64,000 nt of DNA from assembly GCF_001049755.1 (NCBI RefSeq), contig NZ_CVLB01000001.1, forward strand, positions 1,940,995 to 2,004,994. The letters run 5' to 3'. Under the pieces are notes generated by a model, which saw nothing but the letters and a program-made list of their open reading frames with translations, searched no databases and had not been told where the DNA came from. This DNA is from Brachyspira suanatina (GTDB lineage: Bacteria; Spirochaetota; Brachyspiria; Brachyspirales; Brachyspiraceae). This document shows positions 38,247 to 47,142 of the stretch, in pieces; position 1 is the stretch's first letter, and the number at the start of each line of letters is the position of its first letter. Made by a program: the position numbers and the translations under genes.

Positions 38247-39644
38247 ATGAAATTTAAAAATTATGTTATAATTATGCTATTTTTTATAAGCATACATACT
38301 TTATTTTCACAAAATTTTAATGGCAGCCCTAGCATGGTTATATCTTTTAATTTTGGAACAATAACAAAAAAAATTAATACTACTCCTAAAGCAATTATTG
38401 AAGAAGCCTTAATGAAAGAATCATCTTCAATAAGTATAAAAGACTATCTATCATTCAATAAAATAATGGATTCTATAGATTTTTATTCCGATATAAGCGT
38501 AGTTTTTCATACTATAGATATGGAAAATTTTTCTATAATGATACCGTATAAAAATTTGAATTCCTTAAAAAACGGATTATATAATTTAATTGATACTCAA
38601 AACATAGAAACATACTACTCTGATGGAATTGAATATGTATATTTAGGTGAAGATGGAGTTATTGCTTCATTTTATAATGGAATATTATGTATAAGTTTTT
38701 CTAGTTCAGGAAATTATGCTGCAATGGCATATAATAAAAAACTATTAAACGGGGTTCTTTTAAGAGATAGAGGTTATTCAGAATTGCAAAATAAAACATC
38801 TGATATTAAATTATGGGCTGATTTATCATTATTTGATTTAGAAAATAACTATGATATAGATACAGAATATCTCAAAGATTCATCAATATCTTGTTATTTA
38901 GATATAGGTCAAAAAAATGCTACATGCGGTTTTAATGTCTATATGCCTCATATAAACATATCATCTTTGGATAAAAGATTAGATGAAAGAATGCTTAAGT
39001 TTATTGATGATAGTATATTATTTTTTACTCTATCATTAGATAGCAATGAAGCCCTTAATATTCTTAATAGATATTTTCCTAATATGAAAGAAGAAATTGA
39101 ACATGAATTAAGTTTTTTTGAAACAGATTTTAATATGCTTGGAGGTGATTTAGTATTTTCTATGTTGGATAAAGATAATTATATTATGGCTTTATCTTTA
39201 AATAACTATAATCAATTTCTTAATTTAATAAAAAACAATAATGAATATTCTTCTATAACAAGTTTAGGAAACAATTCGTATTTTATAGAAGCATATGATT
39301 TTAATATGTATGTAGATCAAGATATTGTTTGTGTATTTAGCGACACTATGAGTTACTATGATATATCTAGAATAATTAATAATCAAAATAATAACTTTTC
39401 TAGAAAAAATTTAGGCTTTTTTATGAATAATAATATGACATTTTATTTTAATGTACAAAATATTTATAGACTTATGCAAGATGAATATTATGAATATGAT
39501 GATATCATAAAGGAATTAAAGTATATTAGCGGAAGTCTAAACATAAAAGATAATAAAATAGAATCTAATTTTAGAATAGATTTCAAATATAGTACAGAAG
39601 AATTACTTCTTAAAACATTAAATTCTTTTGCAGAATCATTATAA
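38247..39644 (+). CDS. Secreted protein of unknown function
   Basis: 465 residues with a clear signal peptide (KFKNYVIIMLFFISIHTLFS, cleavage near residue 22). The mature part alternates beta-strands and helices with no Cys cluster or known catalytic motif; recurrent features are FFTLSLDSNEALNIL and LGGDLVFSMLDKDNYIMAL. It may be related to the bacterial DUF3352/DUF4836-type beta-rich exported proteins, but I cannot confirm this. I start at ATG 38247 (TGAGG 6 nt upstream) instead of the TTG four codons earlier. It has its own perfect promoter and a terminator, so it is a single-gene unit. Confidence 0.7.
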   Translation: MKFKNYVIIMLFFISIHTLFSQNFNGSPSMVISFNFGTITKKINTTPKAIIEEALMKESSSISIKDYLSFNKIMDSIDFYSDISVVFHTIDMENFSIMIPYKNLNSLKNGLYNLIDTQNIETYYSDGIEYVYLGEDGVIASFYNGILCISFSSSGNYAAMAYNKKLLNGVLLRDRGYSELQNKTSDIKLWADLSLFDLENNYDIDTEYLKDSSISCYLDIGQKNATCGFNVYMPHINISSLDKRLDERMLKFIDDSILFFTLSLDSNEALNILNRYFPNMKEEIEHELSFFETDFNMLGGDLVFSMLDKDNYIMALSLNNYNQFLNLIKNNNEYSSITSLGNNSYFIEAYDFNMYVDQDIVCVFSDTMSYYDISRIINNQNNNFSRKNLGFFMNNNMTFYFNVQNIYRLMQDEYYEYDDIIKELKYISGSLNIKDNKIESNFRIDFKYSTEELLLKTLNSFAESL

Positions 39645-39660
39645 TAATCATAAATTAATA

Positions 39661-39699
39661 AAAAACTGTCTTAAAATTAAAATATAAGGCAGTTTTTTT
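39661..39699 (+). terminator. Terminator of the secreted-protein gene
   Basis: Stem aaactgtctta / taaggcagttt (one T-G pair) with an A/T loop, followed by TTTTT; begins 17 nt after the stop. Confidence 0.75.
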
Positions 39700-39847
39700 A
39701 TATATTAATTTCTAATCAAATATCATTATACCACATTCATTTGTTTTTAATGTATAAAATATATTAACATAATTATATTAACATAATATTAAGATATATT
39801 TTTTAATAAAACTGAAGAAAAAAATTTTTATTTAACTAAAAAAAAAT

Positions 39848-39874
39848 TAATAATTAATACCCAACAACCGATAA
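39848..39874 (+). promoter_or_regulatory. Sigma-28 (FliA) promoter of flaB
   Basis: TAAT - 15 nt - ACCGATAA (39867-39874), close to the FliA consensus TAAA-N15-GCCGATAA. The position, 52 nt before the flaB ATG, is right for a flagellin class 3 gene. Confidence 0.75.
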
Positions 39875-39925
39875 TAAGTCTGTGTTCAAGGAAGAATACA
39901 TACAAATAATTCATGGAGGAACCAT

Positions 39926-40798
39926 ATGGTTATCAACAATAATATAAGTGCTATAAACGCACAACGCACTTTAAAATTCCGCCAAGTAGATCTTAAAAAA
40001 GATGCTGCTCAAATTTCTAGCGGTATGAGAATCAATCAAGCAGGAGACGATGCTTCTGGATTAGCAGTATCTGAGAAAATGAGAACTCAGATTCGTGGTT
40101 TACGTATGGCTGAAAGAAATACTCAAGACGGTATATCTTTCATTCAAACTACTGAAGGATACTTAGAAGAAACTACTAACATTCTTCAAAGAATTCGTGA
40201 ATTAGCTATACAAGCTGCTAACGGTATCTATACTGACGAAGACAGACTTTATGTACAAATCGAAGTTTCTCAGTTAGTAGATGAAATCGACAGAGTTGCT
40301 TCTCAAGCTCAATTCAACAAACTTAACATGTTAACTGGAAGATTCGCTAGATCTACAGGTGAAAACACTCCTACAGCTTCTATGTGGTTACACATCGGTG
40401 CTAATATGGACGAAAGAAAACGCGTTTATATCGGTACTATGAACAGCCAAGCTCTTGGACTTAAAAACCCAGTTGGACCTGCTGTTACAGCTACATTTAT
40501 CAGCGTTTCTAGCCCAGCTAAAGCTAACTCTGTTATCGGTATGGTAGACGAAGCTCTTCTTAAAGTATTAAAACAAAGATCTGACTTAGGTGCTTATCAG
40601 AACAGATTAGAAATGACAGCTCAAGGCTTAATGGTTGGATTCGAAAATATGCAGGCTTCTGAAAGCAGAATTCGTGATACAGATATGGCTGAAGCATCAG
40701 TTAAACTTGCTAAAGATCAAATTCTTAACCAAGCTAACTTGTCTATGCTTGCTCAAGCTAATCAGTTACCACAAGGTGCTCTTAGATTATTACAATAA
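39926..40798 (+). CDS. flaB: Flagellin FlaB, periplasmic flagellar core protein
   Basis: 290 residues, the core filament protein of spirochaete periplasmic flagella. The D0/D1 N-terminus ([54 protein letters not shown]) and C-terminus ([27 protein letters not shown], shortened here) are conserved; the middle is short, as in other FlaB, with no surface-exposed D2/D3. There is no signal peptide because flagellar type III export is used. Codon use differs from its neighbours (more C-ending codons), as for a very highly expressed gene. GGAGGA is the ribosome site. Monocistronic, with a sigma-28 promoter and a strong terminator. Confidence 0.95.
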   Translation: MVINNNISAINAQRTLKFRQVDLKKDAAQISSGMRINQAGDDASGLAVSEKMRTQIRGLRMAERNTQDGISFIQTTEGYLEETTNILQRIRELAIQAANGIYTDEDRLYVQIEVSQLVDEIDRVASQAQFNKLNMLTGRFARSTGENTPTASMWLHIGANMDERKRVYIGTMNSQALGLKNPVGPAVTATFISVSSPAKANSVIGMVDEALLKVLKQRSDLGAYQNRLEMTAQGLMVGFENMQASESRIRDTDMAEASVKLAKDQILNQANLSMLAQANQLPQGALRLLQ

Positions 40799-40839
40799 TT
40801 AATATTCAATTAATTTTGTAATATTAACCATATTATAAA

Positions 40840-40875
40840 GGGGGACATTCTTAATTGAATGTCTCCCCTTTTATT
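40840..40875 (+). terminator. Terminator of flaB
   Basis: Eleven-base-pair stem GGGGGACATTC / GAATGTCTCCC (one G-T) with loop ttaatt, then cTTTTATTTTT. Strong, as expected for an abundant transcript. Confidence 0.88.
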
Positions 40876-40911
40876 TTTAAACCTCTTATAAAATTTCTAT
40901 CATCATATTAA

Positions 40912-41289
40912 TTATATATTTATTACCATATTAAACTGTTTTGATATCTCTCTTTTTATAGCACTTAAATATTGAGATACTGCTGACTGTGTTACATTAA
41001 GTGTTTTTGCTAATTCCTCCTGACTTTTTCCTTCTGCAAATAATTTCATTATTCTTTTTTGTTTAGGTGTAAGTATAGCTATTATTAAATTTGAAACCCT
41101 ACTATATTCACTTTCTGTTAAAGCATTGGAATACAGTATATTATCCAAATCTTCATTTGTTAATACACTTTCTCTGCTATCTGTATTATCAGAATTAATT
41201 TTCCTAGTACCTAAACTTTTATTAATCTCTTTCAAAACATCATTACAAAGTTTTTTACAAGTATCATATTTAGAGCATAAATGACACAT
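40912..41289 (-). CDS. Small HTH regulator (sigma-70 region 4-like)
   Basis: 125 residues. The C-terminal half is a helix-turn-helix of the sigma-70 region 4/LuxR type: LTPKQKRIMKLFAEGKSQEE, then LAKTLNVTQSAVSQYLSAIK (about 66-112). The N-terminus MCHLCSKYDTCKKLC contains four Cys and could bind a metal or redox-sense. No sigma region 2 is present, so it is not a full sigma factor. Second gene of a two-gene operon; its AAGGAG lies within the last codons of the gene upstream, 4 nt away, indicating coupling. The palindrome at 41531-41574 over the operon promoter is a natural candidate operator. Confidence 0.7.
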   Translation of the reverse strand: MCHLCSKYDTCKKLCNDVLKEINKSLGTRKINSDNTDSRESVLTNEDLDNILYSNALTESEYSRVSNLIIAILTPKQKRIMKLFAEGKSQEELAKTLNVTQSAVSQYLSAIKREISKQFNMVINI

Positions 41290-41293
41290 TATA

Positions 41294-41518
41294 TCAATAC
41301 TCCTTTAAAATATATAATATTCTGTCTAAAATTTCAGGTTTATAATTTTCTATATCGATATTTTCTAATTGCCTGATAGCATTCTTTATATCAACACGCA
41401 TTATAACCCATTCCTCCCAATTAGTTTTTTTGTTGTAAAAATAATCATCCTCCTTAATGTTGTCTAATATGTTCTTTATAAGTTTCTTATAATAAAGTGT
41501 TTTTTGTAACCTTTTCAT
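41294..41518 (-). CDS. Small protein of unknown function, first gene of the HTH operon
   Basis: 74 residues, Lys/Ile/Asn-rich, mostly helical (KRLQKTLYYKKLIKNILDNI at the N-terminus); no recognised domain, signal or membrane segment. TAGGAG is 8 nt upstream of the ATG. It is translated just before the HTH protein and probably acts with it or controls its translation. Confidence 0.55.
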   Translation of the reverse strand: MKRLQKTLYYKKLIKNILDNIKEDDYFYNKKTNWEEWVIMRVDIKNAIRQLENIDIENYKPEILDRILYILKEY

Positions 41519-41530
41519 AATAAAAACTCC

Positions 41531-41574
41531 TAGTAAATAAATACAGTATTATAATATACTGTATTTATTTACTA
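41531..41574. promoter_or_regulatory. 44-bp perfect-arm palindrome over the HTH operon promoter
   Basis: Arms of 19 bp: tagtaaataaatacagtat (41531-41549) and its exact reverse complement (41556-41574), with TATAAT as the 6-nt centre. A minus-strand TATAAT -10 box (41548-41553) is nested within it, so a dimeric repressor bound here would block the promoter; alternatively it forms a leader hairpin. The start codon is 13 nt away. Part of it, tacagtattataatata, recurs at 8608-8624. Confidence 0.7.
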
Positions 41575-41735
41575 TAAACTATATAAAATAAATTACAATA
41601 GACACTAATGTATTTTTATACAATAGTTATTATAAAAATAACAATTCTAGTATTATAAGAATACATTTGATACAAATAAGCTTTTTATAATAAAATATTG
41701 AAAATCAAGATATGAATTTTTACTAATAAAATAAA

Positions 41736-42833
41736 CTAATTAATATTTTCAAATTTGTCTAAGACTATTTTAAAATCATCAATATTTATATAGAAATCAA
41801 AATCATTTCCTTTATTATGCATATTTTGATACACATAATTTTTTTCATTATTTTCAATGTACTCTAAATATTGACCACCTATAGTTTCAACTATATATTT
41901 ATATGTATCTTCAGCTCTAATATTAGGTACGATACCAAGTACAGATATAGTTTCTTTTGAACAAACAAGATTTGTAAGCCCACTTCCTAATATTGAAATT
42001 ATTTTATCAGCATTATAGAACATACAAAGTTGTTCTTGTAAAGAATATTCTTCAGGACATATCATTTTATAACCTAATTTAGATAATATATCCATAAGAT
42101 TATCTTCATTTAAAATTCTTCTAGTTTTTACATTTCTTCTAGTTAAATATATTTTTTTTGGGAAATTATTAATATCATAATTTTTTATTAATTCTTTTGA
42201 TAATTCTCTATACTTATTGCATATCCAAATATCAGGATAATGAGTATTTGTACTTGGAAAAGATGATAAATATAAATTCTCACACAAAATTTCTGTTTGA
42301 TCTGAAATATATATTATTTTTTTATTATCAATTTGAAACATATCCAAACTATCTTTATGAAATTTTGAGTTACACCCATCTCCCAAAATAAAAGCATCTA
42401 TTTTATCCAAATATCCTGCATCTTTTAATATAAAAAGTCTAGGTAAAGTTTCATGCATCCAATGCCCAAAACAAACATTCCATATAGACTGAAGACTAAA
42501 TACATTTAAGTTAGTTTTCTTTCTAAATCTAAATTTATAGAATGCAAATCTTCCGCCTAATTCTGCTTTAAGAGTCAAAATTTTATTAAAAGGTAATGAC
42601 TCTTTTATTATTTTATTATCACTTGTAAAACAAAATCCCCAACTAGAATATATTTTAGCATCTTTTAATTTACAAAGAAAATTATCAATATTTGAATTTT
42701 GATATTTTATAGGAATATATAAATCTGTTTTTATATCTTTTATAGAAACAGAATTATTTTCTAATTTTTTAGAAACTTTTTCACCTATTTTATTTCTTAT
42801 ATTACCGTTTAAAATTTTATTTCCAAAACCCAT
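41736..42833 (-). CDS. GT61-family glycosyltransferase
   Basis: 365 residues of the DUF563/GT61 type: NVCFGHWMHETLPRLFILKD (about 113-132), KKIYLTRRNVKTRRILNEDNL and the C-terminal SLQEQLCMFYNADKIISILG followed by SGLTNL. Bacterial GT61 enzymes transfer sugars onto surface polysaccharides or glycoproteins. It stands alone between a regulator operon and a 500-nt spacer; there are no other sugar genes nearby. AGGAAT precedes the ATG. The substrate is not predictable. Confidence 0.85.
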   Translation of the reverse strand: MGFGNKILNGNIRNKIGEKVSKKLENNSVSIKDIKTDLYIPIKYQNSNIDNFLCKLKDAKIYSSWGFCFTSDNKIIKESLPFNKILTLKAELGGRFAFYKFRFRKKTNLNVFSLQSIWNVCFGHWMHETLPRLFILKDAGYLDKIDAFILGDGCNSKFHKDSLDMFQIDNKKIIYISDQTEILCENLYLSSFPSTNTHYPDIWICNKYRELSKELIKNYDINNFPKKIYLTRRNVKTRRILNEDNLMDILSKLGYKMICPEEYSLQEQLCMFYNADKIISILGSGLTNLVCSKETISVLGIVPNIRAEDTYKYIVETIGGQYLEYIENNEKNYVYQNMHNKGNDFDFYINIDDFKIVLDKFENIN

Positions 42834-43162
42834 AAAAATTCCTATAAACTATCTTTATGTATTATGATATATTATAATGAAATTAAGTCAATTATATATT
42901 ATATAATTATCTAATAGTAAAATAAACTTTTATAGTTACTTAATTACTTATTATAAACATTGTAATACAATCTTTATAATAACTATAATGCTTTATCTAC
43001 AGTCAATAATAAATATAATATGAATAGAATTTTTTTATATAAAAAGCTAATGTATATATTATAACTAATCATACTTAATTATAATAAATTAGAAGCATTA
43101 TTTTATATATTAATATTCATACAACACAAAAGCGTATATATAAAAATAAAATTAAAAAATTA

Positions 43163-43260
43163 CTTACATACCCCACCATTTATTCTTTTTATATAAATTT
43201 ATATTTTTAACTTTATTAATACTTGATAGTTATATAGAAAAAGTATCCCCACCCAAGCTT
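43163..43260 (-). repeat. Bipartite G-rich intergenic repeat, copy 5
   Basis: Minus strand: half A aagcTTGGGTGGGGAT...tttct (43260-43236), half B aagaataaaTGGTGGGGtatgtaa (43187-43164) about 72 nt later. Half B is nearly identical to that of copy 1, in an unrelated context. Confidence 0.7.
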
Positions 43261-43282
43261 TTTTTAAAATTTAGGACCTATA

Positions 43283-43310
43283 TACAAAAAGGAAGCAGAA
43301 AACTGCTTCC
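43283..43310 (-). terminator. Terminator of the dnaG-rpoD operon
   Basis: Minus strand GGAAGCAG TTTT CTGCTTCC (43291-43310) followed by TTTTTGTATA. Flanking TATACAAA/TTTGTATA extends the stem. Confidence 0.85.
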
Positions 43311-43338
43311 TTTGTATATTTTTATTTTTTAATTGATA

Positions 43339-45102
43339 TTAAGAGTCAAGAAAATCTTTTAACTCTTTTTTCTTAGACTGCGCTCTCAATCTTCTTATAG
43401 CCTTAGCCTCTATCTGACGAATACGTTCTCTAGTAACCTTGAATACATATCCAACCTCTTCAAGAGTATGAGAATATCCATCAACAAGACCGAAACGCAT
43501 TCTTATAACCTTCTGCTCTCTGTCAGGTAAACTATCTAATATAGAATCGATCTGCTTTCTTAATATTTTGAAAGTAGTAATATTTTGAGGACTTTCAAAT
43601 TCTTTATCTTCAATGAGTTCACCTAAAATAGTGTCTTCTTCATCTCCTATAGGAGCATTCAAAGAAACAGGATCCTTAGCAACATTTCTAACACTCTTTA
43701 CCCTGCTTTCAGGCCAGCTTAAAGCCTTTGCTATCTCTTGAATAGAAGGCTCTCTTCCATGCTGCTGCATATACTGTCTTAATACTCTCTGAACTTTATT
43801 AATTTGCTCTATCATATGAACAGGTACCCTTATAGTTCTAGCCTGATCACTTATAGAACGAGTAATAGCCTGGCGGATCCACCAAGTGGCATAAGTAGAA
43901 AATTTATAACCCTTTTTATATTCAAATTTATCTACAGCCTTAATAAGACCTATATTTCCTTCCTGAACTAAATCGAAGAAATGAAGCCCTCTATTAACAT
44001 ATTTTTTAGCTATAGCAATAACAAGTCTTAAATTAGCCTTAACAATATGATCTTTAGCTTGAGCAATCTTTCTTCTAGCAGAATCAATCTTTCTTACCCA
44101 TTCCACTAAAGTTTCTTTATCAATACGAACTTCATCATAAATATCAGCCATACGAACCTGTGCTTTATGGAAACTAGTTATAACAGCTTCTATAGCTTCA
44201 GGAGTAATATTAAACTCATCTACAAGTCTTATATATATATCCTTATTACCAGATTCTATCTCTTTGTAATAATTTTCAAAGTCTGATATTTCTTTATAGT
44301 ATCTTTTTTTAAGCTTTTCAAAATACTCTTCTATCTGATTTATTCTATGCAAATAGAACTTTAACTTTTCAGCTATTCTGTCTATCTCCATTCTATTTAA
44401 TCTTACTTTTGTTAAAAGCTTAACTATACTATCTTTAACTTCCTCTTGTTCTTTAGTAAGAGATTTAATAGTTTTTTGAGTAGTAATCTTCTTTATTCTC
44501 TTATCCAAAGATAGGTATTTTTCAGCTAATGCTACATACTCTTTTTCAAAGTTTTTATACTTTCTTTCTAATTTTCTTTTTTCCTGAGTAGAAACATTAT
44601 AAATTCTAGGAGGCTCTAATATTTCATGTATAGAAACCTTTCCTATCTGTACATTCTTGATGGTATTTAATACTTCCCCTACTACAAGATGAGTATTCAA
44701 GATTATATTTTCAATTTCTGATTCTCCAGATTCAATCTTTTTCGAATAATCTACTTCATCATCATGAGTAAGCAGGCTAACCTTTCCAATTTCTTTAAGA
44801 TAAAGTCTTATAGGATCATCATTGTTCCCTACCTTATCCTCTACATGTATGAATTTGGCAGCATCATCAATTTTATTCTGATTTTTTGAAAGGCTTTCAA
44901 ATTCTCTTTTATCTTCAACGATAACAATTTTTCTTGCAGCTAATAATTGAAAAAGTATATCCATCACATCGGTATCCATATTATCAATGGCACCATTAAT
45001 CTCTTTAAATGTAAGATATTTATTTGTATTTCCTTTTTCAAGTAATTTTCTAATCTTTTCATTATTTTTAATCAAAAGATCGCAATCTTCTTCTGTCATC
45101 AT
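43339..45102 (-). CDS. rpoD: RNA polymerase housekeeping sigma factor RpoD
   Basis: 587 residues with region 1.1-like N-terminus, 1.2 (DDPIRLYLKEIGKVSLLT, about 96-113), a helical spacer, region 2 (FSTYATWWIRQAITRSISDQ, 2.4 -10 recognition), region 3 (RVPVHMIEQINKV) and region 4 (VTRERIRQIEAKAIRRL, -35 recognition). It binds TTGACA/TATAAT promoters, the kind that dominate this window. The ATG overlaps the dnaG stop as ATGA, so translation is coupled, and there is AGGAAGTG upstream. The dnaG-rpoD pairing is the classical macromolecular-synthesis arrangement; rpsU is absent. Confidence 0.95.
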   Translation of the reverse strand: MMTEEDCDLLIKNNEKIRKLLEKGNTNKYLTFKEINGAIDNMDTDVMDILFQLLAARKIVIVEDKREFESLSKNQNKIDDAAKFIHVEDKVGNNDDPIRLYLKEIGKVSLLTHDDEVDYSKKIESGESEIENIILNTHLVVGEVLNTIKNVQIGKVSIHEILEPPRIYNVSTQEKRKLERKYKNFEKEYVALAEKYLSLDKRIKKITTQKTIKSLTKEQEEVKDSIVKLLTKVRLNRMEIDRIAEKLKFYLHRINQIEEYFEKLKKRYYKEISDFENYYKEIESGNKDIYIRLVDEFNITPEAIEAVITSFHKAQVRMADIYDEVRIDKETLVEWVRKIDSARRKIAQAKDHIVKANLRLVIAIAKKYVNRGLHFFDLVQEGNIGLIKAVDKFEYKKGYKFSTYATWWIRQAITRSISDQARTIRVPVHMIEQINKVQRVLRQYMQQHGREPSIQEIAKALSWPESRVKSVRNVAKDPVSLNAPIGDEEDTILGELIEDKEFESPQNITTFKILRKQIDSILDSLPDREQKVIRMRFGLVDGYSHTLEEVGYVFKVTRERIRQIEAKAIRRLRAQSKKKELKDFLDS

Positions 45103-46901
45103 AAATCACTTCCTTGATGTAATTTTTCTTTTTGCTTATTAAGTAAACTTATTTTACGAGCTGCTTCATAAATATTATCTAAATTATCCAAATTTATATT
45201 ATTTTGTAATTCTTTTTTTTCGGAGTCTATGCAGCCGCTTTTAATTTTAATAATAAGCTCCTCCAGTTTTTCATATATATTTTCACTATATAGTTTCTTC
45301 TTGCTTAAAATCTGATTGGCTATATGCTCATTTCCTAATACATTAAGAGCATCTTCAACACTTGCTTCTTTATTAAGAGTTAAGAGCCTTATATAAAATT
45401 CTCTTGTTATATCTTTCTTAATAAGATCAACACTAATTTCTCTTTCAGCCTCTTTAATTAAAGAAGGATTCAAAGCAAGTAAATATATTAAACTATTTTC
45501 ATAGTAAAATTTGTTATCTGTATTATTTTTTACTTTTTTATCATATTTTATACCGGAAGCATACTGATTTGCATTATATGTGTTCAAATAGTCTTTGTTA
45601 AAAGCTTCTCTATCAACATTAAGTTTCGAAGCCACGTATGAAATTATCATCTGTTTCTCTGTTTCACTTTTCACAGCATCTAAATACTTATAAAAACTAT
45701 TAATAACATTTAGTTTTTCTGCTATAGATAAAGAAGAAATATCCTTTTTTATTTCAGTATCTATAACAAAATCATACCAATTAAGTTTATTATTATACAA
45801 TATATCAAACCGGTTTCTACCATAAACTGTAAAAAATTCATCTAAATCTTTAGTTTCTTGTATAGAAAGTATAGTCAACTTTAAATCAAACTTCAAGAGC
45901 GTAATTATAGCAGATTTTGCCGCTTTTATGCCTGCTTCATCGCTATCTAGAGCTAATACCACATTTTTAGTGTATTTTTTTATCTCTCTGGCATGTTCTT
46001 CTGTAATTGCAGTACCTAAAGTTCCGACAACATTCTTTATACCCATTTTATGGCATGCTATTGTATCCATATAGCCTTCAACAAGCATTATTTCATCTTG
46101 CTTCATTATATATGATTTGGCGATATTTATACCATATAATGAAGATTTCTTTTTGAATATTAGGCTTTCTTTAGAATTTAAATACTTAGGCTCCTTACCA
46201 TCTATACTTCTGCCTCCAAAACCTACTATCTCTTCACGTTCATTTATTATAGGAAACATTATTCTATTAACAAATGTATCATAATAATGATTAGGGTTGT
46301 TCTTGCTTACACTTACTAAACCTAATATATTCATATTATTTACTGTAATTTTATTCTCTGTTAATGCATTCATTAAGGCATTCCAACTAGGAGGAGCATA
46401 ACCTATTCTAAATTCTTTTATAATGCTGAATGGTATTTTCCTTGATTTTAAGTATTTTTCAGCACCTTTATAGAAATAATCTCCATTTTTATCCTTTAAA
46501 AACAGGCTTTTACCAAAAAAGTTGCATGCTATTCTGTTAATTCTTCTGCTTTCTAGATATATTTTATCTTTTTGAGTAGTTTTTGCAGAAAAAAATCCGC
46601 TGACATCAACAGAAAACCTATTGCCTAAATACTGTACAGCCTCTTTGAATGATTTATTCTCTTTTTCTTTAAGATATGTAATAACATTACCTTTAGCACC
46701 ACATGTAAAACATTTATATATGCCTTTAGCATCATCAACAGACATTGAAGGATTTGTCTCCTGTCCGTCTTTATGAAAAGGACATTGAACGGTATATTGA
46801 CTTCCGCCTCTATGTACTACTTTATATCTATCTCTTAATATATCAATAAGAGATACTCTAGACAATAGATTATTTAATTTTTCAATAAATAAATTATCCA
46901 C
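45099..46901 (-). CDS. dnaG: DNA primase DnaG
   Basis: About 600 residues. It makes RNA primers at the replication fork. N-terminal CHC2-type zinc finger (CPFHKDG ... KCFTCGAKGNV), the catalytic TOPRIM region with MLVEGYMDTI (conserved Glu) and LALDSDEAG (Asp pair), and a C-terminal DnaB-binding region. The longest ORF starts with TTG at 46916 and no ribosome site; I use GTG 46901 (GAG about 9 nt upstream), giving MDNLFIEKL, but the choice is not firm. Cotranscribed and overlapping with rpoD. Confidence 0.93.
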   Translation of the reverse strand: MDNLFIEKLNNLLSRVSLIDILRDRYKVVHRGGSQYTVQCPFHKDGQETNPSMSVDDAKGIYKCFTCGAKGNVITYLKEKENKSFKEAVQYLGNRFSVDVSGFFSAKTTQKDKIYLESRRINRIACNFFGKSLFLKDKNGDYFYKGAEKYLKSRKIPFSIIKEFRIGYAPPSWNALMNALTENKITVNNMNILGLVSVSKNNPNHYYDTFVNRIMFPIINEREEIVGFGGRSIDGKEPKYLNSKESLIFKKKSSLYGINIAKSYIMKQDEIMLVEGYMDTIACHKMGIKNVVGTLGTAITEEHAREIKKYTKNVVLALDSDEAGIKAAKSAIITLLKFDLKLTILSIQETKDLDEFFTVYGRNRFDILYNNKLNWYDFVIDTEIKKDISSLSIAEKLNVINSFYKYLDAVKSETEKQMIISYVASKLNVDREAFNKDYLNTYNANQYASGIKYDKKVKNNTDNKFYYENSLIYLLALNPSLIKEAEREISVDLIKKDITREFYIRLLTLNKEASVEDALNVLGNEHIANQILSKKKLYSENIYEKLEELIIKIKSGCIDSEKKELQNNINLDNLDNIYEAARKISLLNKQKEKLHQGSDL

Positions 46902-47085
46902 AATAAATAAGCTCAAATTTTAATATCTGTATATTAATCGGATATTAAAATATTAAAAATTATACATTATACCCATAAATAAATATCCATAAATATAAAA
47001 ATATTTTAAAAAAAGTCAAGTATTTTTAATATTTTTTAATCAAAATAATATTAGTCAAAATCAATTTATTTTACATATTTATTAC

Positions 47086-47113
47086 TTGACAAAATTCTGT
47101 TTTTTATTATTAT
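47086..47113 (+). promoter_or_regulatory. Promoter of the 47143-48739 gene pair
   Basis: TTGACA (47086-47091), 16-nt spacer, TATTAT (47108-47113); it divides this unit from the divergent dnaG. Confidence 0.65.
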
Positions 47114-47142
47114 AGTGTGAACATGTTTTGCGGAGACTTATT

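Larger units (their letters stand above)
42834..43338. other. Intergenic region downstream of rpoD
   Basis: 505 nt, almost pure A/T, with no ORF. It contains copy 5 of the bipartite G-rich repeat (43163-43260) and the rpoD terminator (43283-43310). Confidence 0.5.
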
